From contig OZ345355.1 of NCBI GenBank assembly GCA_977006965.1, positions 3,224,001 through 3,288,000 on the forward strand: a DNA stretch of 64,000 nucleotides. Reading direction: 5' to 3'. The position numbers were made by a program, and so were the translations under genes. Numbering within the stretch: the stretch's first letter is position 1; each line of letters starts with the position of its first letter. This DNA is from Phymatolithon calcareum (lineage: Eukaryota; Rhodophyta; Florideophyceae; Hapalidiales). Positions 10,096 to 19,979 of this stretch are shown one piece after another. Under the pieces are notes generated by a model. That model saw only the letters and a list, made by a program, of their open reading frames with translations. It was not told where the DNA came from and ran no database searches.

Positions 10096-11955
10096 CTATG
10101 CCAAAGGAAGGATCTTCTTGAAAACTGAGAAGATATCACCGCCCACGAAATCGTTATCAACGACATTAACCAGATACAATGTATCCTTCATCTCCGACAA
10201 AATCTTTCTGCTTTCGCTCCCCTCGTCATAAAGCTCCGCCCAAACATTCGTCCAAACATTGAACGCCTCATTCTTCCACGCCAAGAACGACAACGCGTCC
10301 ACCACAGTTGGCTGAATGATTTCCCTGTCGGGGAATACACCCCAAGTGACAGCGCACGTTGTCAAGTTCTGCACATTTTGCCTCAACTCTGCACTTTCCG
10401 CGTTCGCGGCGTGCACGGTGAGAGTGGGACAATCTCCACGTTCGCAGGCTTCAAACAGCTTGTCGACCACCTCGCCCTTTGCGAAAAATTCAATGTACGC
10501 CTTCTGATATACGTACCCACCAGGACTGCCCCATCCGAATGCAGGGTCACTGGACGGTGCCGCATTCACACGCGGCTGCGAGTTAATAGTAAGCAACTGA
10601 TTTTCATTCAACCACCGCAACTGGTCGCCAATAATGGAAGTCTCCTTATGCAATAGGTCTGACTCAGACCATGGCAAACGTTTGATTTCGCCTTTCTGAA
10701 ACCGCACAAATGCGCTCACCACATCTTCAAAGCATGTGATCTCACCAAGCGATGCCGCCGCAGCCTTCCGGTATTCCTTGCTCTTCCAGCCGGCACCGCC
10801 GGCGAGATGGTGTTCGCCGAGGTCGCCGTAGGCCGGTGAGCGATTGTCGCCCCATCGACCATTAGGGAATTCATCCCATTCGGAGGTACGGTCAAGGTAT
10901 GAGATCGGGCGATTCGCCCAGAAAATCGGACGGACATCCTCGGTGCGACGCTTCTCGATAGTCGCTGGCCGCCACGGTAAACTACGGATGGCCTCTGTGC
11001 GCGGGATAAGGTCGAGACCATCGACGATAGACAGAACTGATTTTTCAAGGTTCAGCGAATAGAAATGGATTCCAGGGGCGAGTCCGGACTTGAGGATGCG
11101 CTGACACATGTCAATTCCTAGTCGGATTCCAAACTGCTTCACGGCCGCATCGTCATCCTTGATGGGTTCCAACGCGGATGCAACAGCGGGTGGGATTTTA
11201 GTCTTGCAGAAACCGGTCATGCGCTTAAAACCGCCAAAGTTCTGGATGGGGAGAATACCGGGGAGAACAGGGACATTAATTCCAATGTCGCGACAATCCT
11301 TCACAAATTTCAGAAACGCATCCACATCGTAGAACATCTGAGTGATAATAAAATCCGCACCGGCATCAACCTTCTCCTTCAAATGCTCCATCTCCTCCGC
11401 GTATGTCATCCTTCCATCAAGATATCCAGCCGGATGTCCCTCAGGATATCCCGCCACACAAATGCCAAAATGATCGCCGTAGTTACTCCGGATGAATCGC
11501 ACAAGGTCGGTGGCATGCTCGAAACCGTCCTCACATTTCGACCACTCCTTTCCCACAGGGGGATCACCGCGCAGTGCAAGGATATTTCGAATACCTTTTT
11601 CCTTCGCCGTTTCTAAACCGTGCAACACCTTACCAGCCGGCATATTCGTACAAGTCAAATGCATCATGACATCGACGCCAAGATACTGCTGCATGTTACC
11701 GGACAGAGTGAGCGTGAGATCACTGGTGGCACCGCCAGCACCCCACGTGACGTCGCAGAAAAGAGGCTCTACGCGTGCCATGCGCGCGACACGCTCATAG
11801 AGATTGGCAACTCCGGACTCGGTTTTCGGCGGAAAATACTCAAAGGAAAAAAATGTCGTTCCTGACGAAGCACGCGCTGCGATCTTATCCGCGATCAGCG
11901 GAAGGTGGCGCAGATTGCGGTCGCCATTACTGTTGGCGGCCCCGTTCGTTTTCAT
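10096..11955 (-). CDS. MTHFR: Methylenetetrahydrofolate reductase
   Basis: Reduces 5,10-methylene-THF to 5-methyl-THF with FAD, supplying methyl groups for methionine synthesis. The 619-residue single-exon protein has the eukaryotic two-part architecture. The N-terminal TIM barrel has the catalytic Glu in FFSFEYFPPKT (about residue 39), TWGAGGATSDLTL (about 71-82) and NILALRGDPP (about 124-133). After a linker (RPISYLDRTSEWDEFPNGRWG) comes the C-terminal regulatory domain, through TCAVTWGVFPDREI to …FKKILPLA. In animals and fungi that domain binds AdoMet. An in-frame extension to 12060 starts only with GTG, so the first ATG was taken. Its length matches known eukaryotic enzymes. It is convergent with the proteasome gene, with 226 bp between stops. 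Confidence 0.96.
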   Translation of the reverse strand: MKTNGAANSNGDRNLRHLPLIADKIAARASSGTTFFSFEYFPPKTESGVANLYERVARMARVEPLFCDVTWGAGGATSDLTLTLSGNMQQYLGVDVMMHLTCTNMPAGKVLHGLETAKEKGIRNILALRGDPPVGKEWSKCEDGFEHATDLVRFIRSNYGDHFGICVAGYPEGHPAGYLDGRMTYAEEMEHLKEKVDAGADFIITQMFYDVDAFLKFVKDCRDIGINVPVLPGILPIQNFGGFKRMTGFCKTKIPPAVASALEPIKDDDAAVKQFGIRLGIDMCQRILKSGLAPGIHFYSLNLEKSVLSIVDGLDLIPRTEAIRSLPWRPATIEKRRTEDVRPIFWANRPISYLDRTSEWDEFPNGRWGDNRSPAYGDLGEHHLAGGAGWKSKEYRKAAAASLGEITCFEDVVSAFVRFQKGEIKRLPWSESDLLHKETSIIGDQLRWLNENQLLTINSQPRVNAAPSSDPAFGWGSPGGYVYQKAYIEFFAKGEVVDKLFEACERGDCPTLTVHAANAESAELRQNVQNLTTCAVTWGVFPDREIIQPTVVDALSFLAWKNEAFNVWTNVWAELYDEGSESRKILSEMKDTLYLVNVVDNDFVGGDIFSVFKKILPLA

Positions 11956-12593
11956 TGTGGATAGATACAAGTCGAGAAAGGTTGTCGCAACGCCCTGGGA
12001 TGACGTCGAGGTGATGGGCGAGGTATTAGATTCGCATCCACCGTAGGGTTTTACTGACACTGCAAGTGCATCGCAGACGAGGCTCTGACCGCGGGTTCAG
12101 GTATCTGAGCCTCTGGACAGAAACGTTCTGAATTAATCCGTTCAGAGCCCCGTTGAACCCAATAGATGGCCAACAACGGGTACACGTGTTGTGAATATGA
12201 CGATTTCGTGACGTCAAATGAATCTACGGTCGGGGATTGTGCGCCAGAGCACTGAGCACTGTTCTCGACCATTTTAAGTTCGGAAACCTTTGATTCCTGA
12301 GATTGACCACAGGGTTTCCCCAACCAGCTGCAGATGCATTGTTAATCTTTCAAATAGAAAATTTCTCTGTCTTCTTGGTAATAGGCACAGCGTTAAAAGC
12401 TTTGCTTTTGAAGAACAATTTTCCATGCTGTGCTTTCCCACGATGCTACAAATACGAATATCGCATAGTCGGACGCAAGCTAAATGAGACGCATTAGGTT
12501 CAGTTTTACTCAGAATCGCGATAACGCAGGAAAGACCCGGGACTCCCATCATGTCGGAAGTATCAAGAAATCGAAAAATGCACACAGAGTCGT

Positions 12594-12693
12594 AATTTAG
12601 AGGATTTATTGAGAAGGTACCATGTGTCCCAACTTGAGGAAAGTCGGCACCTTTCTAATCGCATTATACTAGCATCGAGCTTTGTCCGTTACC
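12594..12693 (-). mobile_element. LINE 3'-end fragment, 100 bp
   Basis: Minus-sense copy of the CTCAATAA-ending family (GGTACCATGTGTCCCAACTT on the plus strand). It is flanked by perfect 13-bp duplications CACACAGAGTCGT (12581-12593 and 12694-12706). Confidence 0.87.
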
Positions 12694-12742
12694 CACACAG
12701 AGTCGTCTGCCCGAGAGTTCTGTATTCTCAAAATGCAATTTT

Positions 12743-12952
12743 CTTTCTGTCTTTATTGCAGGTTTCGGAGTTGTCCTAGAATAACTCCACATCCTTACGG
12801 CTACAGTAGACTTTAACAGATACGAATGTTACTCGATGTCACAACAGCTCAAAGCCGCACAAAGTGCAGAGCTTCGGGGAGCTTAACAGCTAAATCTCTA
12901 CGCAGCAAATCCTCAGCCGCCGTCCTTCAAAGGGATGACCCGGGTTGGAAAA
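12743..12952 (-). mobile_element. LINE 3'-end fragment (GCATTAAAG-tail family)
   Basis: It aligns with 37295-38061 and 58048-58400 (CAGGTTTCGGAGTTGTC, GCACAAAGTGCAGAGCTTCG, GATGACCCGGGTTGGAA on the plus strand). It is bounded by 13-bp duplications AAAATGCAATTTT (12730-12742 and 12953-12965), so it is a 210-bp 5'-truncated copy. Confidence 0.88.
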
Positions 12953-12965
12953 AAAATGCAATTTT

Positions 12966-13966
12966 GCCAATATCGCCAAGAAGAAGACACAATTCGTTGG
13001 TCGAGCATAAATGATAATAAGATGTTCCCTTGAAGCTGTAAACTTTTCAGGGATCGCAAAAGTGGAGTAATATGGTTCACACAAAATTTATGGGATAGAG
13101 CAACAAGGGGGATAACTGATTAGTGTATTTTAAAAGCTTCCAAGACCTCACCTTGGAGCAAATAGGTTCGCTTTTGGAAAAAAATCTCTAACTGGACGTA
13201 CGCTAGTCACTCAAGACCTTCTTCCTTCGTATATATCTTCTAACATGTGATTTCGTGAGTCCCTTTCAGATTCAATTTCATGACACATCTAGAATGAAGA
13301 TGAGCGGCATTGTAGCGCCACCAGCTCAACGAGCGCTGTGATAGTAGAGTACGCATCACATGTCGATATTCAGCAAAGAGGCGCTCAGTTGAATATCAGC
13401 CTTAGGACTCTCAAACATGTCGCTGAGCAGCAGATGAAAGATTCAAGACTATGTGCAATATCCTTGATCTCAAGGCAGCAAAATAAATTTGAACAACCAT
13501 GTTTACTTTAAGACAAAAAAGGAGACTAAACACGTTTGTGGTGTCACCAATACCACGACATGCACGATACAAACGCCGACATGCAGACGCGTATGTAACA
13601 CATGACCGCGAGAACCGACATGTAGGATTCGCTGGGAAGAAAACCTACACAACGATAGCTATCAAAGATTAAACGTAATCAAAGTGCATACAACCGCAGA
13701 AGCCTGGGGGAAATGACCATTTGCTTGTTCAAGGTAAGCAGTGCTTCTACATCTGTCCTTCAGGACTATGATGGACAGAGCACTGGCCGTTTAATTGACA
13801 CTTGGGAGCTTCCGTTAGCAGTAGTAGTCTAACATATTTTACCTGAGGAATCTGTTACCGTGAGCACCTAGGACCAAGAAAACGGGCCATCGAAAACGAT
13901 TTGGGCCTGTTGTGGACGATATTTCCAACTACGAGACGGAATTGTTCTCTGGAGGCGACCCTCATC
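12966..13966. other. Intergenic; one LINE-tail scrap
   Basis: No gene is seen. Around 13115-13170 the plus strand holds TATTTTAAAAGCTTCCAAGACCTCA. This is the complement of the GAGGTCTTGGGAGCTTTTAAAATA tail shared with 14560-14620, 44114-44291 and 56310-56345. Confidence 0.5.
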
Positions 13967-14494
13967 ATGGCGAGGAAGAAGGGTTCAAAAAACAAGAATA
14001 ATTCCCGTGTTGCCACCAATGGCACAGGAGGGAACGCGACGCTGCGGCAGCAGGTGGACGAACTCCTTACCCGTGTAAAACTTCTCGAGAACGAACGCAT
14101 TGAGCTGAAGAATGATTTCGAAGCAAAGGAGGAGGAGCTGAAGCGCCAAATGAAGGAAAAGGACGCCGAGTACATTCAAAAGCTGAAGGATAATGATGCC
14201 AAGTGGAAATCTCTCAACCAGAGGTTCATCAATCGACTAAGAGAAGTGACCTTTGCAACAGAAGCTGTACAGGCGACGGCCAGGCGCGCACCGCTAAATG
14301 CGGCTACGGATGAGTTAACCCAACCTCCCATCGCGAAGCAGGGGATGCTAGATCTGAAACAGGTTGAAGGAAAGACGCCCGAGGCAGGCATTATTTCCTC
14401 CATCTCAAGACTAATTTCGAACCTGAGTAGTCGGCTGGATGTCATTTATCTCTCTGTGAGATTTTTTCTCATGTCGAAGCTCTCGGGCCAGTGA
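13967..14494 (+). CDS. Coiled-coil protein of unknown function
   Basis: A 175-residue protein not assigned to a family. The N terminus is strongly basic (MARKKGSKNKNN). A heptad-like charged stretch follows from about residue 30 to 85 (LRQQVDELLTRVKLLENERI, then Lys/Glu-rich helices), which predicts a coiled coil. The C-terminal third has hydrophobic helices (IISSISRLISNLSSRLDVIY…VRFFLMSKL) that could be amphipathic or membrane-associated. The frame extends 22 codons upstream only to a TTG, so the ATG at 13967 is used. Codon content is even and there is no transposon homology. Probably a real host gene. Confidence 0.6.
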   Translation: MARKKGSKNKNNSRVATNGTGGNATLRQQVDELLTRVKLLENERIELKNDFEAKEEELKRQMKEKDAEYIQKLKDNDAKWKSLNQRFINRLREVTFATEAVQATARRAPLNAATDELTQPPIAKQGMLDLKQVEGKTPEAGIISSISRLISNLSSRLDVIYLSVRFFLMSKLSGQ

Positions 14495-15027
14495 ACAGTT
14501 TCCGTATGAAAGTCCGAGTTCCTCAGGAGAAGCTTGTGCGCAGTAGCTACTAGGTATGTGACTTCTTTGTATCAAAAGCTCCTAAGACCTCATCTGGAGT
14601 ATCAGGTCTGCCATTGCTCACAGCTGGGTGGCGAGACTGAGCGCAAAACAGTTTTAAATTCTTCTTCTTCAGGGGTAAGCCACTTTTTATGTCGTTGACG
14701 GTTATGCCGATTAAGAGTGGTAGTATTACACACTATTTCGAATAAAAGTATTGAAGGTTACTATTGAAGCACAAATTTGCTGAGTGGGGCTTTGTAAAAA
14801 CAGTACCATCAGTTTCTGATATTTCTAACATTGAAGAACGTGAGTGGAGCGATTGAACTCATTCGAAGTTTACAAAAGGCAATTCGCAAACTCCTTCTAA
14901 GAGTTCAGAAGTGACTGCGTTTAATTAAAACTAACTGGAAGCAATGGGCCGGTTCGCGTTACGCTGTCGTTGGTAGACTGCGTTACGCCCTTCCCTCTTT
15001 TTGCTTTACATCATCTACAGTCTAATT
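14495..15027. other. Intergenic; LINE-tail scrap near 14560-14620
   Basis: No gene is seen. AAAAGCTCCTAAGACCTCATCTGG is the complement of the GAGGTCTTGGGAGCTTTTAAAATA tail family. Confidence 0.45.
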
Positions 15028-16005
15028 CTAACACCGAGAAATGAACCACGGCGCGACGTTGTCATCAGTTGCTGTTCTAAATGAATCTGAAGAGCTTACT
15101 CGAGCGGAACAAGGTTTCGACCATGACCAAGTCTGGGCATCGTAAAACTGATCATCAGATAATAGCGAAATCTTGCATTTTCCGCCCGCCTTCTTCGGGG
15201 ACCAAATTTCTGTGCTTTCAGAGGTTACATCAGACCATGTTAAATCGGACACAATTCTGCGCTTCGCAGATTCCAACCATGGCACTGATTTCGGCAAAGC
15301 GTCATAGAAGACATCAGAATCATCCGATGACTCTTTTGCAGAGTTCTGGGGAGTCCCTCGGGGAGTATCCCATGGAGACAGTGAGCTTGGTGAGGTTGTG
15401 AATTTTGAGTTCTGCTCTTCCGAGTTCAGTGGCGACAGGTCATCGTATTCGTATGTTGCAAATGATCCAATTGAAGTAGAAGACCTCTTCGAAGAGCGAT
15501 TCAGAATAGTTCCCTTCGACTCGGTCTTTTCTTGGGACACAGCTCCTGGAATAAGCGCGCGGGCGAAATCGGAGATAATCCTACGCTTTTGGACTCCCCA
15601 TGTTGACCGCACTTGCGCTTTTCCTTTGCCTCTGTCATCACAACGGTCAGATGCGAAACTCTTCGGTTCGTAATCGTCTGAGAAAGAAATTCGAGAAACA
15701 ATTGGAGCACAATTACCATCCTCTTCATCGAAGAAATCATGTACTTCGGAGCCCTCGCCGGTCAAATCCGAAGTTGCGCGGGCACGGGTCTTTTCCTTCT
15801 TCGGGAATCGCAAAATCGGCTTTTTATTGAAGTTCAGGTTTGCTTTGTTTCTGACCTGAACAGGATCAGGCTGCCTTTTGGAAAACAGTGCTCCCATTTT
15901 GGTTAGAATCATAGGGTTGTTTTTCTCCCCGGAGTTTGCATTGCGGAAAGCTTTAAGCCCCTGATTGACATGGACGCCAGCCAACTTGTTTAGAGTGAAG
16001 CCCAT
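15028..16005 (-). CDS. Ser-rich, probably disordered protein with repeated W-KRRI-SD motif
   Basis: A 325-residue single-exon protein of no recognised family, starting at a true ATG. It is basic at the N terminus and rich in Ser, Asp and Lys throughout, as in intrinsically disordered regulatory proteins. Two related motifs stand out: STWGVQKRRIISDFA (about 137-151) and VPWLESAKRRIVSDL (about 245-259). Two FYDA-containing motifs (DVFYDAL, DQFYDAQ) follow, and an acidic EVHDFFDEED precedes the first. These may be repeated short linear motifs for a partner or for phosphorylation; that is inference. A TATA-like TATAAATA lies about 190 bp upstream. No membrane segments or signal peptide are visible. 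Confidence 0.7.
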   Translation of the reverse strand: MGFTLNKLAGVHVNQGLKAFRNANSGEKNNPMILTKMGALFSKRQPDPVQVRNKANLNFNKKPILRFPKKEKTRARATSDLTGEGSEVHDFFDEEDGNCAPIVSRISFSDDYEPKSFASDRCDDRGKGKAQVRSTWGVQKRRIISDFARALIPGAVSQEKTESKGTILNRSSKRSSTSIGSFATYEYDDLSPLNSEEQNSKFTTSPSSLSPWDTPRGTPQNSAKESSDDSDVFYDALPKSVPWLESAKRRIVSDLTWSDVTSESTEIWSPKKAGGKCKISLLSDDQFYDAQTWSWSKPCSARVSSSDSFRTATDDNVAPWFISRC

Positions 16006-16191
16006 TGCAGCGCCCGTTGAAGAGCGTGAAAACGTAGGTAACTTGGCGGAATTTGTGGCAATGAGATCTGCAGGTGCAGAAAGCAGAGAGTTTGGGTTGC
16101 TTTTCTAAACTTGGTAAGAGAAAATCTGTGGTTCGTACAGAAGTACTGTACTTCACTTCTAGTTCTTGTGGCGATGCTGGACTCAGAGCCG

Positions 16192-16199
16192 TATTTATA
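16192..16199 (-). promoter_or_regulatory. TATA box upstream of the Ser-rich gene
   Basis: TATAAATA on the minus strand, 187-194 bp before the ATG at 16005. Confidence 0.45.
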
Positions 16200-16623
16200 C
16201 GAAAGATGTGGTTGTTTTTACGCTTGAAGTCCGGGGAAATGGAAACAATTGGAGTATCTATTATGCCCTATTTCCGCGATTGTCCATGTCAAGTGGGTTT
16301 AAGCGGCTATAAACTACAGCGTGACCTTGAATAATATCATTACATGTCAATAACCCAGGTCTTTTCACAACTTGAATTTTTGGGTGAAATTAAGTTGCAG
16401 TGAAGGTTAAAAGCCGTGTAAACCAATTCAATCACTAATGCTTTCGTACTGGCTGTGGCAGTCGACCTGGAATGTAGGCTTTATGCGTTTGCGGAAGCCG
16501 TACATATTTATAACCTTGGCAAAAAGTATTCTTATTCCGCATGCTAGGGGTTGTGTTCTCACAGGCAAAAAATTAAGTTATTAGACTGTACATATAATCC
16601 AACCCTTGACGCTCAACTTCCTG

Positions 16624-16632
16624 TATAAAAGG
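16624..16632 (+). promoter_or_regulatory. TATA box of kinase B
   Basis: TATAAAAGG about 125 bp before the ATG, conserved in sequence and position with kinase A. Confidence 0.65.
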
Positions 16633-16754
16633 ATGGTGAACATGCCTTGTACAGAAAAGGCAAGACAGACACGAACCGCAGCGCTCTAACGTGGCATACA
16701 CATCCCCAGCCTCCATCATTCTAAGTGCTAGAGCAGCAGTTACTGAAAATAGCA

Positions 16755-17669
16755 ATGGCTGTTTGTGTTGCAAGTAATACGTACTTTGACGACTCTCTTT
16801 CGCAACCAGCTAGTGCCGAAAAAGATAAAATTCATGCATTGCGTCAACAATATGATATGAAAGAGACTCTAGGATCCGGTTCGTTCGGCACAGTTGTGCG
16901 TGCTGTCTATCGTGACTCGTACGAAGAAGTGGCTATAAAAATTATTCCCAAGGACTCACTTGTCACTACAAAACAAAAGCAATTCTTGTGCAGGGAGCTC
17001 AATGCGCTTTCAATGCTCAATCATCGCGGAATCGTAGAATTCCGTGATGCGCTTCAAGACGACGAAAATGTGTACATCGTGACCGAGTTTTGTCCCGGTG
17101 GTACTCTTGAGGATTGTGTCTACGCTCTGGATGGCGGACTCAATGAAGAAGTGGCATTAATGCTCATGCGTCAAGTTCTTGAAGCTGTGGAGTTCTCGCA
17201 TTCGGAAAACATCGCACATAGAGACATCAAGCTGGAAAATATTGTGTTTGTGGGAAATCAAGTAAAGTTAATCGACTTTGGTTTGTGCTTCGAAGCCGTT
17301 CCAGGAGGGAATATGATCTCGACGGAGTATGTGGGAACGCCTCTTTTCGCTGCTCCAGAGGTTGTGGCTAACATTCCATATGTCCCGGCGAAGGCAGATA
17401 TGTGGTCGTGTGGTGTTTCGCTGTACGCGATGCTTTCTGGCGACAAAACATTTTCGAGTTACTCATCCACGGATATGGAAGGAGATACAGTTTATTTTTC
17501 GGCAGATAAGCTCGCTCACGTCTCTCGCGGAACTTTGTTTCTTCTAGAAAGTCTATTGAATAGTGAGTCTGCCCAGCGTCCGAGCGCGACAGAAGCGCTT
17601 GGTCTTCTCGATGCTTCTTTGTGGAACCTAGGTAACCAGGAGATAGAAAGTCTTGTCACAGGGTTTTGA
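16755..17669 (+). CDS. Ser/Thr protein kinase (paralogue B)
   Basis: A 304-residue single-exon paralogue of kinase A with all catalytic landmarks. Numbering from this ATG: GSGSFG at about 41-46, VAIK lysine at about 62, HRDIKLEN at about 155-162, DFG at about 174-176, APE at about 200-202, DMWSCGVSLYAML. The frame extends 10 codons upstream to a GTG only. Compared with A it has substitutions spread over the whole length and a slightly longer tail (…NQEIESLVTGF), but no disabling change. Both copies appear functional and share promoter sequence, so they may be co-expressed. Target unknown. Confidence 0.92.
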   Translation: MAVCVASNTYFDDSLSQPASAEKDKIHALRQQYDMKETLGSGSFGTVVRAVYRDSYEEVAIKIIPKDSLVTTKQKQFLCRELNALSMLNHRGIVEFRDALQDDENVYIVTEFCPGGTLEDCVYALDGGLNEEVALMLMRQVLEAVEFSHSENIAHRDIKLENIVFVGNQVKLIDFGLCFEAVPGGNMISTEYVGTPLFAAPEVVANIPYVPAKADMWSCGVSLYAMLSGDKTFSSYSSTDMEGDTVYFSADKLAHVSRGTLFLLESLLNSESAQRPSATEALGLLDASLWNLGNQEIESLVTGF

Positions 17670-18966
17670 AGGCTATGTGGACCGACTGGGCCCAAAGTGA
17701 CGAAAATACCTTCTCGCAGAGAGACATACCACAGGTCATCCCGTGGCTAGGAGGCATATGCGAAATTCTCGTTCGCCGGGATGCTTCAAGCAGATGGTGC
17801 TCTGTGATTGGAAGTTTAACTAGATAAACTGATACTGCCCGGCCGCAAGTCTCAAGACCGGATATGACTCGAAAACCAAGTCAGCCGCCCCGGAGGATTA
17901 TTCTTAGTCCCTGAGGCCCCAGGAGCGAAACTGTGGACCAATAATAATCCTTTGGAGCGTCTCTCATGAGCTCTTATCATAGCCGATCCCTTAAGTTTCC
18001 GTCGATCGAAACTTAAGGGATCGGCTATGGATATCGATCTTTATCCTGTACTTTGTTGCACGTATTCGTGACTCGCTCCAGTACTAATTCTTAAAAATAG
18101 TACTTAAATAAAAGGGAATGAAAACACAACGTCTACAGTAGTGCGTATGCGAGCCACTCCTTTGTTCATCTATCTTGTAGACTCGTAACTAGGGCAGGAA
18201 GAAATTCTCATGAAGATAACGACATCTGTGCAACCAGTATACCTTTTGGCAAATCCATATTGCATGCTGCAATCAGGAAACGAGTGCAATTTTGCCTGGA
18301 TACGCGAACACGAAGATGATCTTGGGTTGCAGATATGTGGGTGTCAATCGCGCATTTTTCATCGGTTTCAAAAAGTATCATCTAGCAATACTACCGTCAC
18401 TTTGGCCACCAGATACGCCCGTTACAAGATGCGGTTGCGCTACAGAAACGTACGGTGCTCAAATTATTGTCATTAATGTTTCGGAGAAGACAGCAGTTGC
18501 TAAACGGATACGCTTCTTTTTACTTGTCCTTGGCACAATTTTTTTCCTTTGTGCTGCTCGCTCCACACTGGTAATGGCTCACTTATATATGAACAGGCAC
18601 TTCAGATATGCAGCAAAACACCTGTGCTGTGCATGCCCTCTTTTTGCAGAGCAGTTTCCATACAATACATGCAGCACGACACTTACAATTTCCGCACATA
18701 GATCGTAGTGACTGGGGTAAGTGTCTGAAAGAGGCCTTCAGCGCAGTGCGTCATACGGAGCTGATCATCTGCTCAAAATCTCAACGCGGAAGGCATTACA
18801 GTGGAACGTAAGTGGAAATCTTTGGTACAAAAAGGCAGACGAAGCCAAAACATTCCCGCCCAGCCAAGGTCTTCCATCAAGTCGGAAATTTCGACGGACA
18901 AGGGTGCCACCCCAAGTTTGGTCGCATCCTGCCGAGGTTATCGCTCAGGCCTCACGGTTCACTAAG
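17670..18966. other. Intergenic with hairpins
   Basis: No confident gene. A 138-codon frame at 18292-18708 contains one hydrophobic segment (FFLLVLGTIFFLCAA) but is otherwise unrecognised. The frame of the next gene is open from 18721 but begins with GTG. Confidence 0.4.
17978..18029. repeat. Perfect 21-bp inverted repeat (stem-loop)
   Basis: Arms 17978-17998 (CATAGCCGATCCCTTAAGTT…) and 18009-18029 are exact complements around a 10-base loop. Just upstream an imperfect inverted repeat, GGATTATTCTTAGTCC with GGACCAATAATAATCC, spans about 17895-17950. Confidence 0.85.
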
Positions 18967-19692
18967 ATGGCTGAAGTTGTCACTTCCTCTGTCGGTACAA
19001 CACCGATTGATTTCTACCTCCCCATTTCATCTGATCCTAGCATCTTGGAGGAATGCTCAAACATGAACAAAGTTCTTGAGGATATGGAACATCTCGACTC
19101 TCCAGTCTCCGTCCAAGATGTGTCAAACGGACTCAACCATCTGGACGCATTGCTAGCCCAGATTTGCTATGCGTTCGATGACACCACAGGCGATGATGAA
19201 TTAAGGTCGGAAACCCCTCTCACCGAAGAGATTAGTCACAACCACACTCCGAGTAGGGATTGTGTCACTCCGGGCAAGGCAGCTACTTTCGAGAGAATGG
19301 CCGTTGTGGGCGAGTCCATGGAAGAAATCTTGTCGGTCCAAGACATGGAATATGGAAGCCTTTTTGAAGAGGCACACGTCTTGGAAAAAGCACGCTATGT
19401 GCAGAACTTCGTCCCTGTCATGCCTGACAGTTTGGATCACTTCAGCAACTCCGACGAAGCCTCCCCGATAACAGCACATGAGAAGGAATACTCATGTAGG
19501 AAATGTGGGAAGCGCTTCAGGAACAGACGGGCAAACGCCGCTGCACACGTAAGGGAGGTCCACCTCCAGATCCGGATGAATGCATGCATGATTTGTAACT
19601 ATAAGTCCAACAGGACGAGCAATGTATCTCGACATGTCAAGTCAAAGCACGGCATCCTTTTTTTATCGACGTCATCTTCAGATATGTACTAA
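18967..19692 (+). CDS. C2H2 zinc-finger protein
   Basis: A 241-residue protein starting at the first ATG of a longer frame that otherwise opens with GTG at 18721. The N-terminal 170 residues are acidic and Ser/Thr-rich without a known domain. Near the C terminus are two C2H2 fingers: YSCRKCGKRFRNRRANAAAH…H and ACMICNYKSNRTSNVSRHV…H, joined by a linker that is not the usual TGEKP. Family knowledge: such paired fingers usually bind DNA. The acidic N-terminal half could be an activation region; that is inference. No transposon-related sequence is present, so it is taken as a host transcription factor candidate. Confidence 0.75.
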   Translation: MAEVVTSSVGTTPIDFYLPISSDPSILEECSNMNKVLEDMEHLDSPVSVQDVSNGLNHLDALLAQICYAFDDTTGDDELRSETPLTEEISHNHTPSRDCVTPGKAATFERMAVVGESMEEILSVQDMEYGSLFEEAHVLEKARYVQNFVPVMPDSLDHFSNSDEASPITAHEKEYSCRKCGKRFRNRRANAAAHVREVHLQIRMNACMICNYKSNRTSNVSRHVKSKHGILFLSTSSSDMY

Positions 19693-19979
19693 GGGGACTA
19701 ATTTCGGTGACGAAAGTTGATGTAAATAGGTCGGCACCGTTTAGTGCATGATTCTAAAAAGTACTAATATTCTCCGCGTATTAGAAGATTCGAAAGGACT
19801 TGTTTATGAAATGTTTACGAGAACATGTCTTATTATGGACCTTGAAACTGCAACGGGTTTGACTTGGTCAGCGGACCATAGTTGCTTGGGTTGCCGCAAA
19901 GTTTGAAACTATGGATCATGCCGAAATGATGAACAGAGTATTTCGTTCGCGTCCATCATTTCCGTGTGCACTACACTGC

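Larger units (their letters stand above)
16265..17669 (+). repeat. Inverted segmental duplication, copy B
   Basis: Partner of 1987-3360. It includes the kinase B gene and its upstream region with the same order of conserved blocks. It is inverted relative to copy A and about 13 kb away. Confidence 0.85.

Noticed and set aside
12060-12060. Longer MTHFR start
   Set aside because: The extension begins with GTG; the ATG at 11955 gives a normal N terminus before the barrel.
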